A stretch of DNA of 43,018 bases from assembly GCA_902574355.1 (NCBI GenBank), contig CACGNN010000011.1:1-43018 (forward strand). The letters are read 5' to 3'. A program made the translations under genes and the position numbers. Of this stretch, positions 7,768 to 16,485 are shown in pieces. Source of the DNA: an uncultured SAR86 cluster bacterium (GTDB taxonomy: Bacteria; Pseudomonadota; Gammaproteobacteria; Magnimaribacterales; Magnimaribacteraceae). Below the pieces are notes generated by a model, which saw only the letters and a list, made by a program, of their open reading frames with translations, was not told the DNA's origin and searched no databases. Within the stretch, counting starts at the first letter, position 1; every line of letters starts with the position of its first letter.

Positions 7768-9255
7768 ATGACAGAAAAACTAACGGAAAATGAGCTTCTT
7801 GAACAGAGAAGATTAAAACTCGATGCACTAAGGGAGAGGGGAGTTGCCTATACAAATTCCTTTAGAAGAGATTCTTTATCTCAAGATTTAAAAATTCAAT
7901 TTGACGGAACATCTAAAGAAGAGTTAGAAGAACAATCTCACGAAGTTGCTATTGCCGGCAGGATTATGCTGCAGAGGATTATGGGTAAAGCCAGTTTCAT
8001 AACTTTGCAAGATATGAAAGGACAAATCCAAGTCTATATCCGATCAAATGACATTCCTGAAGGTCAATATGATGAATTTAAAACATGGGATCTAGGAGAT
8101 ATCGTAGGAATAAAGGGCAAATTATTCCTCACAAAAACAGGAGAATTGACTGTTCATGCAGATTCAATACAAATGTTGACTAAATCTTTAAGACCTTTGC
8201 CTGAAAAACATTCGGGATTAGTTGACACAGAGCAAAGATATAGAAAAAGATACTTAGATCTGATAACAAACTCAGAAAGCTTAGAAATTTTTAAGAAAAG
8301 GAGTCAAATAATAAGCTCTATAAGGGAGTTTTTTATAAGTCATGAATATTTGGAGGTAGAAACTCCAATGATGCACTCTATTCTAGGTGGCGCAGCAGCT
8401 AAACCATTTACAACTCATCACAATGCATTGGATATGGATCTTTATTTGCGTATAGCACCTGAATTATATTTGAAGAGACTTGTGGTAGGAGGAATGGAAA
8501 AAGTTTTTGAAATAAATAGAAATTTTAGAAATGAAGGGCTATCTACAAAACATAATCCTGAATTTACAATGCTAGAGTACTATACCGCTTTCGCTGATTT
8601 TAATAATCAAATGGATTTTTTAGAGAGACTTTTTAAATTTGTTTCAGAAGAAGTATTGGGGTCATCAAAATTGGAAACTGAAAATATAAGCTATGATTTT
8701 TCTAAACCATTTCAAAGAATTAGTTTGAAAGAAACAGTTTCTAAGAAACTTTCTATCGATCCCATTTCATTTGATGATAGAGGTTTCCTTCTGGATTTAG
8801 GAAAAAAATATAAGTTTGAAGATATAGAAAATCTGTCAAATGGAAAAATTTTATTTGGATTATTTGAAGAGCTTGTTGAATCAGAATTAATAAACCCAAC
8901 ATTCATTACTGGATATCCCAAAGAGGTATCGCCTCTATCAAGAGCTTCAGATGAAAACCCTGATGAAGTAGATAGATTTGAGTTATTTATTGGAGGTAAG
9001 GAAATAGCTAATGGATTCTCGGAACTGAATGATCCTGATGATCAGGCAGAACGTTTTCAAGATCAGGTATCTCAAAAATCAGCAGGTGACGAAGAGGCCA
9101 TGGAATTTGATTCTGACTACATCGAGGCTTTGGAGTATGGCTTACCTCCCTGTGCAGGGGTGGGTATCGGTATTGATAGATTGGTGATGTTGCTTACAGG
9201 TGCTCAATCCATCAGAGATGTACTCCTATTCCCACAAATGAAGCCAAAAAATTAG
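7768..9255 (+). CDS. lysS: Lysyl-tRNA synthetase, class II
   Basis: It charges tRNA-Lys with lysine in the cytoplasm. The 495-residue protein has an N-terminal OB-fold anticodon-binding domain (about residues 55-150, GRIMLQRIMGKASFITLQD) and a class II catalytic core with motif 1 around EVETPMM, motif 2 (FRNEGLSTKHNPEFTMLEYY) and motif 3 near the C-terminus (GVGIGIDRLVMLLTG). It starts 14 bases after prfB, the usual neighbour. Its TAG stop overlaps the TAA stop of the convergent mdh gene in the four bases TTAG (9252-9255), leaving no room for a separate terminator. Confidence 0.98.
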   Translation: MTEKLTENELLEQRRLKLDALRERGVAYTNSFRRDSLSQDLKIQFDGTSKEELEEQSHEVAIAGRIMLQRIMGKASFITLQDMKGQIQVYIRSNDIPEGQYDEFKTWDLGDIVGIKGKLFLTKTGELTVHADSIQMLTKSLRPLPEKHSGLVDTEQRYRKRYLDLITNSESLEIFKKRSQIISSIREFFISHEYLEVETPMMHSILGGAAAKPFTTHHNALDMDLYLRIAPELYLKRLVVGGMEKVFEINRNFRNEGLSTKHNPEFTMLEYYTAFADFNNQMDFLERLFKFVSEEVLGSSKLETENISYDFSKPFQRISLKETVSKKLSIDPISFDDRGFLLDLGKKYKFEDIENLSNGKILFGLFEELVESELINPTFITGYPKEVSPLSRASDENPDEVDRFELFIGGKEIANGFSELNDPDDQAERFQDQVSQKSAGDEEAMEFDSDYIEALEYGLPPCAGVGIGIDRLVMLLTGAQSIRDVLLFPQMKPKN

Positions 9256-10250
9256 TCTATTAGATCTAAAACGGCTTCTCTTTCAGACTCTAATTCTTCG
9301 GTAGTAACTTTTATCTTGGTTTGAGCAAACTCATTCAGCTCTATCCCCTGAATTATCTCGATTTTTCCAGTAGAATTGGTTCTAAGAGGAAATCCAAATA
9401 TTAATCCCTCTGGAATTCCATAACTTCCATCACTAACAACAGCCGCGCTAAAACAGTCACCTTCTTTGGTAGGGTTGATTACCGCTTTAACCGTATCTAT
9501 CGCAGCATTAGCAGCGGAAGCAGCAGATGATGCTCCTCTGGCGTCTATTACGGCCTTACCCCTTTGTTGAACCAAAGGTAAATAACTATCTTCGAGCCAT
9601 AGGTTGTCATTAATAACTTCAGCAGCACTAACACCATTAATAGTTGCATTATAAGGATCGGGATACATGGTAGGACTATGATTACCCCATATAATCATAT
9701 TTTTTATAGATGAAATTTCTACTGCTGCTTTCTCTGCTAGCTGTGCTTTCGCTCTATTTGCATCAAGAGCAGTCATAGCAAACCACTGCTGGGAAGAATT
9801 ATTCGCTGAGTGCATTCCAATAAGTGCATTAGTATTAGCTGGATTACCTACTACTAATATTTTTGCATCTGACTTAGCTAGTTCTCCTATGGCTGATCCT
9901 TGATCTGTAAAGATTCCACCATTTATTTTTAAAAGATCACTTCTCTCTTCAATTTTCTTCCCATCAATAACAATCCCTCTCGGAATACTCCCGACCAAAA
10001 GAATCCAATCAGCATCTTTTACTCCTTCTTTTATGTCAGAGGTAGCAATAAGCTCACCTGTTTGCTCAAAACCACAGTCTATCAATTCCATAATTGTGCC
10101 TTGTAACTTATCAACAACTTGAGGTATTTCGATGAGTCTTAAATTTACTTTTGTATCAGACCCAAAAGTTTCTCCACTTATCAATCTGGGCAAGAGAGAA
10201 TAAGCTATCTGTCCTGCTCCGCCTGTAACTGCAACATTAATTTCTTTCAT
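9252..10250 (-). CDS. mdh: Malate dehydrogenase (MDH type 2)
   Basis: It interconverts malate and oxaloacetate with NAD in the TCA cycle. The 332-residue protein has the dinucleotide loop TGGAGQIAYSLLPR, NAD-site VGNPANTNA, substrate arginine in SIPRG, and catalytic histidine in IIWGNHSPTMYPD. The GAGQI pattern and the length place it with the cytosolic/chloroplast-like MDH2 group rather than with the E. coli type. A clear ribosome binding site, GGAGAAATAA, precedes the ATG, lying in the 10-base gap after the upstream thiolase-like gene, so both are one minus-strand operon. It converges on lysS with a 4-base overlap. Confidence 0.96.
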   Translation of the reverse strand: MKEINVAVTGGAGQIAYSLLPRLISGETFGSDTKVNLRLIEIPQVVDKLQGTIMELIDCGFEQTGELIATSDIKEGVKDADWILLVGSIPRGIVIDGKKIEERSDLLKINGGIFTDQGSAIGELAKSDAKILVVGNPANTNALIGMHSANNSSQQWFAMTALDANRAKAQLAEKAAVEISSIKNMIIWGNHSPTMYPDPYNATINGVSAAEVINDNLWLEDSYLPLVQQRGKAVIDARGASSAASAANAAIDTVKAVINPTKEGDCFSAAVVSDGSYGIPEGLIFGFPLRTNSTGKIEIIQGIELNEFAQTKIKVTTEELESEREAVLDLID

Positions 10251-10260
10251 TTATTTCTCC

Positions 10261-11820
10261 TTATAAATTAGGCTTAAAAATATTTCTTTTTCCATCATTT
10301 GAAACTGTACCAAGAGCATTTAGCATCTCTTCGTGACACATGTATTCTAAAGTAGAGGTATCCCTTTCAGTATTTGCAATAAATCTTTTTCCGTCTTTAA
10401 GACGACCTATGACAATACCTTTATCTGGACCATTTCGTGAATGAGTAATTGTATAAGTTTCTATAGAACAATCTCCTTGAGGAGTCTCTGTAAAATTTGG
10501 CTTATCTGCTGTATCAATCTCCTTTTGTATATGAGAAGTTTCAGCAACTTGATTCCATTCGCCTTCAAAGGGTTTTGAGGAGAATATACCTGCACCATGC
10601 TTTGTTATATACCAACCATTTGCTGTAGCTAAACCAAACTTTCCAGGTTCTGCTCTCAACTTGTCCATCAAAGTTGCAATTGAGTTCATCACATATGCAT
10701 TTCCTGGACCTCCGAAGTAAGGAAGTCCGCCGGTAACCGTCAAGCCTCTTAGATCATTAGCCTCTAAGGATAGTTCTTTCATAGCAATTTGCACTGCAGA
10801 GGGAAAGCAAGAATATAGATCTATAAAGTCAACTTCATTAATTGAAATGTTTGCTAAATCAAAGACGCTATCAGTACAAGCTTTGATAGCAGGTGAGGAA
10901 TGATAATCAACTCTATCAGAAACATTCCAAATATCATTTAAACATGCTCCTGAATACATGAATATCCATTTAGATTCTGGAACACCCAGTTCTCTAGCCT
11001 TCTTAGCAGACATCATGACCATTGCACAAGATTGATTGACTCGCATTATAGAATTCATGTACTTGGTGTATGGAAGGCCAATCATTCTATTTTCAGGTTT
11101 AACCTCAGCAATTTCTTCAGCAGATCGATGAATTGGGAACCATGCAAATTCGTTTTTAGAAGCTACTCGTGAAAATTCTTCAAAGAGTATTCCTGTATCT
11201 TGCATATGTTCATCGACAGTTTGGTGATTCGCACCTCTTAGTGAATTAGCAAAAAGTGGATAGACAGACGAAGGATCAAATAATCCATGCAGTTTCTCAT
11301 GATCATTTGTTCCATCTAAAGACTTTCCTATTGATTCAGGTCTCCCTCCAGGATCATCTGCCCAATTTACTTCCAATCCTTCCTTCAATCTACCTACAAA
11401 AGTATCAAGAGCTTCGCCTCCTGCTAACAAAGCACATTCAATTTGATTATCTTTAATTCTATTTGCTACTTCATTTAGCGCTAATTGAGGAGAGTTACCA
11501 CCTGTTGTTGTATAAATTTCATTTTGGTTAGGAATGTTCAATGCATTAGATAAACTTCTTGGCATATTTGGATAACCCCACAAGTTAGAAGTTGCAGAGT
11601 CTCTATGAGGAGTATCTGCTACAAATCTAATCACTGCCACGGTATCGATATGTTCATTGAGTTTTATTGAAGCATCACAATCTAGAATAGCTTTTTTAGA
11701 AACTTCTTTAAGAATTTCTAAGTAGTTAAAACCATCAATACCTCTTTTGTCAGTGAGTTGGCTGTTCCCGACTAAGACTGGGGTATTATCATTGACGTTT
11801 GTGTATGAAATATCTGTCAT
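10261..11820 (-). CDS. Thiolase-superfamily protein with extra C-terminal domain (acetyl-CoA acetyltransferase-like)
   Basis: The 519-residue protein has a thiolase fold (about residues 10-410) and an additional C-terminal domain (about 420-505) resembling the OB-like domain of thiolase-like protein 1 of mycobacteria. Visible are TTTGGNSPQLALNEVANRI where thiolases carry the nucleophilic cysteine, IDLYSCFPSAVQIA, and NGWYITKHGAGIFSS, equivalent to the catalytic HP/HG loop. Neither the nucleophilic cysteine nor the second catalytic cysteine is where expected, so true thiolase activity is doubtful. Databases usually label such proteins acetyl-CoA acetyltransferase. It is the first gene of a two-gene minus operon with mdh and diverges from patB. 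A lipid or sterol side-chain role is only a guess. Confidence 0.82.
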   Translation of the reverse strand: MTDISYTNVNDNTPVLVGNSQLTDKRGIDGFNYLEILKEVSKKAILDCDASIKLNEHIDTVAVIRFVADTPHRDSATSNLWGYPNMPRSLSNALNIPNQNEIYTTTGGNSPQLALNEVANRIKDNQIECALLAGGEALDTFVGRLKEGLEVNWADDPGGRPESIGKSLDGTNDHEKLHGLFDPSSVYPLFANSLRGANHQTVDEHMQDTGILFEEFSRVASKNEFAWFPIHRSAEEIAEVKPENRMIGLPYTKYMNSIMRVNQSCAMVMMSAKKARELGVPESKWIFMYSGACLNDIWNVSDRVDYHSSPAIKACTDSVFDLANISINEVDFIDLYSCFPSAVQIAMKELSLEANDLRGLTVTGGLPYFGGPGNAYVMNSIATLMDKLRAEPGKFGLATANGWYITKHGAGIFSSKPFEGEWNQVAETSHIQKEIDTADKPNFTETPQGDCSIETYTITHSRNGPDKGIVIGRLKDGKRFIANTERDTSTLEYMCHEEMLNALGTVSNDGKRNIFKPNL

Positions 11821-11911
11821 AATTTAGATTATTGGGACCCGCAGTCTAACCACTGAAACAGTACTGAGCAATAGGTATCAAACAAAATTTAGAGTAATAT
11901 GATTTTTATTC

Positions 11912-13060
11912 ATGAAATATGATTTTGACCAAATAATATCGAGAAAAGAAACTTATAGTACCAAGTGGTTGAAGTTCTCTGACGATGACGTCATACCAAT
12001 GTGGATAGCAGATATGGATTTTATTTGTCCTCCTGAGATCACTCGTGCCATGTCTGAAAGAATAGCTCAAGGAATTTTTGGTTATTCTGAAATTCCTAGT
12101 AACTTGACTGAAGTTTTTGTTAATAATGTAAAAAATAATTCTGGATGGTCTGTAGAGAAGGATTGGGTTGTCTGGATTCCAGGTGGAGTAGTGGGTCTAA
12201 ATGTGACTTGTAAAACCGTTCTGGCACCTGGAGAAATCGCTATGGTGCCTTCTCCAATTTATGCTCCTTTTACTGAAGCACCCGAAAATATGGAAAGGGG
12301 ATTTATCAAAACACATTTATTTGATTCTCAAGGAAGGCTTGAATTTGATATGGATGCTATAGAAACGCTCTTAACAGAAGATACAAAATTATTTTTTCTA
12401 TGTAACCCTCAAAATCCTGGTGGAACAGTTTTCAGTGAAAATGAGTTAAAAGAACTTTCTAAAGTTTGTGAAGAAAGGAACATTATTGTTTGTAGTGATG
12501 AAATACATTCTGATTTAATTTTAGAGGAAGGTTTAAAACACATACCCTTTGCAAGTCTAAGTAAATACAATGAAAACAACTCTATTACCATTATGGGACC
12601 TTGCAAGACTTTTAATCTTGCGGGATTTCCAATTGCAGCAGCTATCATTCCCAATGAAATGCTGAGAGAAGATTTTAGGAGGAATACGAAAGGCATTGTT
12701 GCCCATATAGATAATATTGCATTTGTAGCTGCAGAAGCAGCTTATAGTGCAGCTCAAGAATGGTACCTTGAACTATTACAGTATTTGAAATCAAATAGAA
12801 ATTTATTACAGGAAAGATTAAACAATATAGACGGCCTATCTCTAAAGGGTCCTGAAGCCGGATTTTTAGCATGGATAGACTGTAGCGAATCAGGATTAGA
12901 TAATCCTGCAAACTTTTTTATAGAAGAGGCAGGCGTGGGTGTTTACGATGGCGCCTGGTTTGGAGATAAAAACTATGTGCGGTTAAATTTTGGATGTCCT
13001 AAGTCTGTATTAGAAGAAGCTTTAAATAGAATAGAAAAAGCCTTTTCACAAAGAAACTAG
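11912..13060 (+). CDS. PatB/MalY-type cystathionine beta-lyase (C-S lyase, PLP)
   Basis: This fold-type I PLP enzyme cleaves C-S bonds of cystathionine or related cysteine conjugates, giving homocysteine or a thiol plus pyruvate and ammonia. The 382-residue protein shows the family features: IPMWIADMDF near the N-terminus, GYSEIP, NPQNPGG, SDEIHSDL, and PLP lysine K232 in MGPCKTFNLAGF (more often SPSKTFN). It fits the PatB group better than MetC, which has a different fold-type I arrangement. It follows a 91-base divergent intergenic region. No good ribosome binding site is visible before the ATG. Substrate specificity cannot be read from sequence; in marine bacteria it could also act on DMSP-derived or other sulfur metabolites, which is speculation. 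Confidence 0.9.
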   Translation: MKYDFDQIISRKETYSTKWLKFSDDDVIPMWIADMDFICPPEITRAMSERIAQGIFGYSEIPSNLTEVFVNNVKNNSGWSVEKDWVVWIPGGVVGLNVTCKTVLAPGEIAMVPSPIYAPFTEAPENMERGFIKTHLFDSQGRLEFDMDAIETLLTEDTKLFFLCNPQNPGGTVFSENELKELSKVCEERNIIVCSDEIHSDLILEEGLKHIPFASLSKYNENNSITIMGPCKTFNLAGFPIAAAIIPNEMLREDFRRNTKGIVAHIDNIAFVAAEAAYSAAQEWYLELLQYLKSNRNLLQERLNNIDGLSLKGPEAGFLAWIDCSESGLDNPANFFIEEAGVGVYDGAWFGDKNYVRLNFGCPKSVLEEALNRIEKAFSQRN

Positions 13061-13103
13061 GTTAAGTTAATATGTGCGCCTAAATTTATAAAGAGGAGAA
13101 ATT

Positions 13104-14018
13104 ATGTCAATTACATTTAATGACCGTGTTGCAATTGTAACTGGTGCAGGTGGAGGATTAGGAAAATGTCATGCATTAGACCTAGCACGAAGAGGTGCAA
13201 AAGTTGTTGTTAATGACTTAGGTGGAAATGTAGATGGATCAGATGATGGCTCTTCTTCTGCGGCAGAAATGGTCGTTGAGGAAATAAAAGCTGCTGGCGG
13301 TGAAGCAATAGCTAATGGAGCAAGTGTAACTGATGCAGAACAAGTCAAAGCAATGGTTGACCAAGTCATGGACACCTATGGTCGTATTGACATCTTGGTT
13401 AATAATGCAGGTATTCTTAGGGATAAAAGTTTTTCTAAAGTTGAAGACCAAGATTTTAGAATGGTTTTAGAAGTTCACCTTATGGGAAGTGTAAACTGCA
13501 CAAAAGCAGTTTGGGAAATCATGAAAGAGCAGAACTATGGAAGAATAGTAATGACATCTTCATCGAGTGGACTTTATGGAAACTTCGGTCAAACTAATTA
13601 TGGATCTGCAAAGATGGGAGTAGTTGGCCTTATGAATACACTTAAACTTGAAGGAGCTAAGTATAATGTTAAATGCAATACTCTTGCACCTCTAGCCGGT
13701 ACAAGAATGACTGAAAGTCTAATGCCAGAGGATGTGATTGAACAAATCAAACCTGAATATGTAACTCCTGCCGTAACTTATATGGTCTCTGAAGATGCGC
13801 CCACAGGTGTAATCATCGCTGCAGGAGCTGGTGTCTTTACTAGAGTTATGATTCATGAAACAAAAGGTATCTATTTAGGTACTGGTGATGAATTGACGGC
13901 TGAAAATATTGAATCAGGCTGGGATCAAATTTCTGATATGACAGATGCAACCCTTTGCTATCAGGGTGGCGATCAATCCATGAAGGCTTTTACTCTCATA
14001 CAAGAAAGTAAGAAATAA
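13104..14018 (+). CDS. Short-chain dehydrogenase of the (3R)-hydroxyacyl-CoA dehydrogenase (MFE-2) type
   Basis: The 304-residue Rossmann protein carries the NAD(P) loop TGAGGGLG (residues 13-20), NDLGG after the second strand, NNAG (100-103), a serine-rich TSSSSGLYG region and the catalytic Y166-x-x-x-K170. The extended GRIDILVNNAGILRD and the C-terminal extension beyond 250 residues resemble the dehydrogenase unit of peroxisomal multifunctional enzyme 2, suggesting a (3R)-hydroxyacyl-CoA substrate. That would fit fatty-acid or sterol side-chain oxidation together with the thiolase-like gene nearby. The strongest ribosome binding site in this region (AAAGAGGAGAAATT) precedes the ATG, so expression is probably high. 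It is separated from the upstream gene by 43 bases. Confidence 0.9.
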   Translation: MSITFNDRVAIVTGAGGGLGKCHALDLARRGAKVVVNDLGGNVDGSDDGSSSAAEMVVEEIKAAGGEAIANGASVTDAEQVKAMVDQVMDTYGRIDILVNNAGILRDKSFSKVEDQDFRMVLEVHLMGSVNCTKAVWEIMKEQNYGRIVMTSSSSGLYGNFGQTNYGSAKMGVVGLMNTLKLEGAKYNVKCNTLAPLAGTRMTESLMPEDVIEQIKPEYVTPAVTYMVSEDAPTGVIIAAGAGVFTRVMIHETKGIYLGTGDELTAENIESGWDQISDMTDATLCYQGGDQSMKAFTLIQESKK

Positions 14019-14067
14019 TATTCAGGAAATCAAATAGCTTTTTAAAGTTTTTAGCATTCAAATTGTT

Positions 14068-15213
14068 ATGCGTTTGAAAGATTGTCATAGTTTTACTGAC
14101 TTTAGAGAGTTAGCCCGAAGACGTTTACCTAGCCCGATTTTCAATTATATTGATGGTGCTGCAGATGATGAGAGTACTTATGAAAGGAACACAAAGAGTT
14201 TTGATGACTGCGATTTAGTTCCTAATGTATTGCGGGGTGTTCAGGATATTGACATGTCAGTTGAAATTTTGGGTAAGAAATTAGATATGCCAATTTATTG
14301 CTCACCAACAGCTTTACAAAGAGTATTCCATCATCAAGGTGAAAATGCAGTAGCTGCGGCAGCAGATAAATATGGAACTTTATTTGGTGTTTCTTCTCTT
14401 GGGACTGTAAGCCTTGCTGATGTAAGAAAGAGATACCCAGGACCCCAGTGTTATCAATTTTACTTTCATAAAGACAGAGAACTCAATAAAGTCATGTTGG
14501 AAAACGCAAAAAATGCGGATGTTGATATCATGATGCTTACTGTTGATACGATAACAGGAGGAAACAGAGAAAGAGATTTAAAAACAGGCTTTTCTATACC
14601 ATTTAAACTAAGTTTGAATGGAATTTTCCAGTTTGCGGTTAAGCCAATGTGGGCATTCAATTACCTTACTCACGAGAAATTTTCTCTACCTCAATTAGAT
14701 GACCATGTAGACATGTCTGATGGGCCTATCTCCATTGGAAGATACTTTACCGAAATGCTTGATCCTAATTTAAATTGGGATGATGTTTCAAGAATGGTTG
14801 AATATTGGGATGGACAATTTTGCCTAAAGGGGATCATGAGCGTCGAAGATGCAAGAAAGGCCGTTGAAATCGGATGTACAGGTATTGTCATATCTAATCA
14901 TGGCGGAAGACAGTTAGATGGGAGTAGGTCTCCCTTTGATCAGTTAGCAGAAATAGTGGATGCAGTGGGGGATGATATAGATGTTATTATGGATAGCGGT
15001 ATACAAAGGGGCACTCATGTGTTGAAAGCACTTTCACTTGGAGCTAAAGCTGTTGGTGGAGGAAGATTCTACTTATACGCTTTGGCGGCAGCTGGTCAGG
15101 ATGGGGTTGAGAGAGCCTTAGAGTTAATGAAATTAGAAATTGAGCGAGATATGAGATTGATGGGAGTCAGCTCTCTAAAGCAACTCTCTAGAGAGAATGT
15201 TCGTTATCGATAG
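14068..15213 (+). CDS. lldD: FMN-dependent alpha-hydroxy-acid dehydrogenase (L-lactate dehydrogenase type)
   Basis: It oxidises an L-2-hydroxy acid, likely L-lactate, to the keto acid with FMN, passing electrons to the quinone pool. The 381-residue TIM-barrel protein shows FNYIDGAADDE (Y27), SPTALQRVFH, TVDTITGGNRERD, K254 in FCLKGIMS, catalytic H278 with R281 in SNHGGRQLDG, and the phosphate-binding DSGIQRGTHVLKAL...VGGGRFYLY. Length and motifs agree with LldD, but glycolate or mandelate oxidising relatives look similar, so the symbol is tentative. It overlaps the convergent arsenate reductase-like gene by 26 bases at the 3' end. A 49-base AT-rich gap separates it from the upstream SDR. Confidence 0.9.
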   Translation: MRLKDCHSFTDFRELARRRLPSPIFNYIDGAADDESTYERNTKSFDDCDLVPNVLRGVQDIDMSVEILGKKLDMPIYCSPTALQRVFHHQGENAVAAAADKYGTLFGVSSLGTVSLADVRKRYPGPQCYQFYFHKDRELNKVMLENAKNADVDIMMLTVDTITGGNRERDLKTGFSIPFKLSLNGIFQFAVKPMWAFNYLTHEKFSLPQLDDHVDMSDGPISIGRYFTEMLDPNLNWDDVSRMVEYWDGQFCLKGIMSVEDARKAVEIGCTGIVISNHGGRQLDGSRSPFDQLAEIVDAVGDDIDVIMDSGIQRGTHVLKALSLGAKAVGGGRFYLYALAAAGQDGVERALELMKLEIERDMRLMGVSSLKQLSRENVRYR

Positions 15214-15589
15214 TTTTAATTAATTTTTTAACTTTACCTCTTATATTCTCTATAACATTAAGAAATTCAGGCTCTTCCATATCTTTAGGATCAGGAATAT
15301 CCCATTCAATTCTCTCTTCGGCAACTATATTAGGGCATTGATCTCCGCAGCCCATTAAAATTAAATAATCTATCCTGATATTTATAAATTCAGAAACATC
15401 CTTTGATCTATGATCAGTTAAATAAACTCCTTGAGACTTTAGCAATTTTATTGCAATCGGATTTATGATCCCACTGGGTTTAGACCCTGCACTATAAAAA
15501 TTAGATTTATGGGGAGAAATTTTTTTTGCTAAAGCTTCAGCTATCTGGCTTCTGCATGAATTTTCAACACATGCAAAAAGGACTATCAC
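15188..15589 (-). CDS. arsC: Arsenate reductase-like low-molecular-weight phosphatase (ArsC, thiol-coupled type)
   Basis: The 133-residue protein starts with the phosphate-binding loop C7-VENSC-R13 of the LMW protein tyrosine phosphatase fold, with the second cysteine (C12) seen in arsenate reductases. A downstream MGCGDQCP supplies the two further cysteines of a relay mechanism, and DIPDPKDMEE matches the DDP general-acid loop. It probably reduces arsenate to arsenite using thioredoxin or another thiol. No arsB, acr3 or arsR is nearby, so a general redox or phosphatase role is possible. Its ATG overlaps the stop of the upstream CBS gene by 4 bases. It converges on lldD with a 26-base overlap. 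Confidence 0.88.
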   Translation of the reverse strand: MIVLFACVENSCRSQIAEALAKKISPHKSNFYSAGSKPSGIINPIAIKLLKSQGVYLTDHRSKDVSEFINIRIDYLILMGCGDQCPNIVAEERIEWDIPDPKDMEEPEFLNVIENIRGKVKKLIKTIDNEHSL

Positions 15590-16011
15590 TGCTTATTTAA
15601 GTAATTTAATGAATAGAAAAGATCGCGCATTGAAATAACACCTAACAATATATCTTCCTCCATCACAGCTAAATGTCTAATTTGATTTTCAACCATTAAA
15701 TTTACAGCTTCTTCAGATGTTGCATCAGGTGTGGTACTGACAACAGAATTTGTCATTATTTGATCAACTGTTCTATCTTCAATATTATCTAGATGATGAG
15801 AAATGGTTTTGACGATATCTCTTTCTGTGACTATTCCAATGACATGACTGTGTTCAACATCAGTTTTTTTATCAACTACAATCAAAGCTCCTATTCTATT
15901 TTTGTCCATCAATTCACAAGCGTGTCCTACAGTTTCCTCTTTATCGATGACAAATACTTCCCAGTAACGCTGTCCAGCTAAGTAGTGCTTTACTTTCTTT
16001 GATTTACTCAT
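15586..16011 (-). CDS. Protein with two CBS domains
   Basis: The 141-residue cytoplasmic protein consists of a Bateman pair: CBS 1 at about residues 18-75 (ETVGHACELMDKNRIGALIVVD...GIVTERDIV) and CBS 2 at about 82-138 (VVSTTPDATSEEAVNLMVENQIRHLAVM...GVISMRDLF). Such modules bind adenine nucleotides such as AMP, ATP or SAM and act as energy sensors; no catalytic domain is attached. It is translationally coupled to the downstream arsenate reductase-like gene and diverges from a TonB-domain gene 57 bases away. The partner it regulates is unknown. Confidence 0.93.
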   Translation of the reverse strand: MSKSKKVKHYLAGQRYWEVFVIDKEETVGHACELMDKNRIGALIVVDKKTDVEHSHVIGIVTERDIVKTISHHLDNIEDRTVDQIMTNSVVSTTPDATSEEAVNLMVENQIRHLAVMEEDILLGVISMRDLFYSLNYLNKQ

Positions 16012-16036
16012 TGTGATCTTAGATTTATAAAAGGTG

Positions 16037-16042
16037 TATAAT
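16037..16042 (+). promoter_or_regulatory. Candidate -10 element upstream of the TonB-domain gene
   Basis: A perfect TATAAT lies 27 bases before the ATG at 16069, in the short divergent region between the CBS and TonB-domain genes, followed by a good AGGAG ribosome binding site (16055-16059). The -35 is weak: TTGTGA at 16011-16016 would give a 20-base spacer, so the promoter is plausible but not certain. Confidence 0.4.
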
Positions 16043-16068
16043 ATAGATATATACAGGAGTAAACCATA

Positions 16069-16461
16069 ATGTCTTTAAATAAAGTTAATAATTTATCAGT
16101 AAAAGTCTTAACTACTTTTATTGCAGTAATATTTGCTTCAAGTATCTCCGCAATCACTGATATCGGGTATGTTGGAGAAGATGAAACAGAGATAACTGTT
16201 GAGAGAAATTATGCAAAGTTACCTTCTTTCCCAAGAAAAGCCTTAAGGCTTGGCAAAGAAGGTTATGTAGTTGTTGAATTTGACGTTGATACTGATGGAG
16301 CAGTCTTAGATCCTTATGTTGTTGAAGCTGCACCTCAAGGCGTTTTTGAAAGATCTGCAATTAAAGCAGTTCGAAAATGGGTATATATGCCTCCTTCATT
16401 CAATGGTCAATCTGTCAAAGCTAACAATGTTCAAGTAAGATTAAATTTTGACCTGCAATAG
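16069..16461 (+). CDS. Secreted protein with TonB C-terminal domain
   Basis: The 130-residue product has a signal peptide (hydrophobic VKVLTTFIAVIFASSISA, cleavage probably after about residue 28) and then a single TonB C-terminal domain at about 50-130: LPSFPRKALRLGKEGYVVVEFDVDTDG is the typical start (split here by residues 53-62 and following), ending with FERSAIKAVRKWVYMPP and NNVQVRLNFDL. It lacks the N-terminal membrane anchor and the proline-rich spacer of energy-transducing TonB. It could contact outer-membrane partners from the periplasm without being coupled to ExbBD. It is followed 24 bases later by the hybrid kinase gene, so the two may be co-transcribed and functionally connected. 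Confidence 0.87.
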   Translation: MSLNKVNNLSVKVLTTFIAVIFASSISAITDIGYVGEDETEITVERNYAKLPSFPRKALRLGKEGYVVVEFDVDTDGAVLDPYVVEAAPQGVFERSAIKAVRKWVYMPPSFNGQSVKANNVQVRLNFDLQ

Positions 16462-16485
16462 GGTCACCTAGCATTTCTCTCAAAC

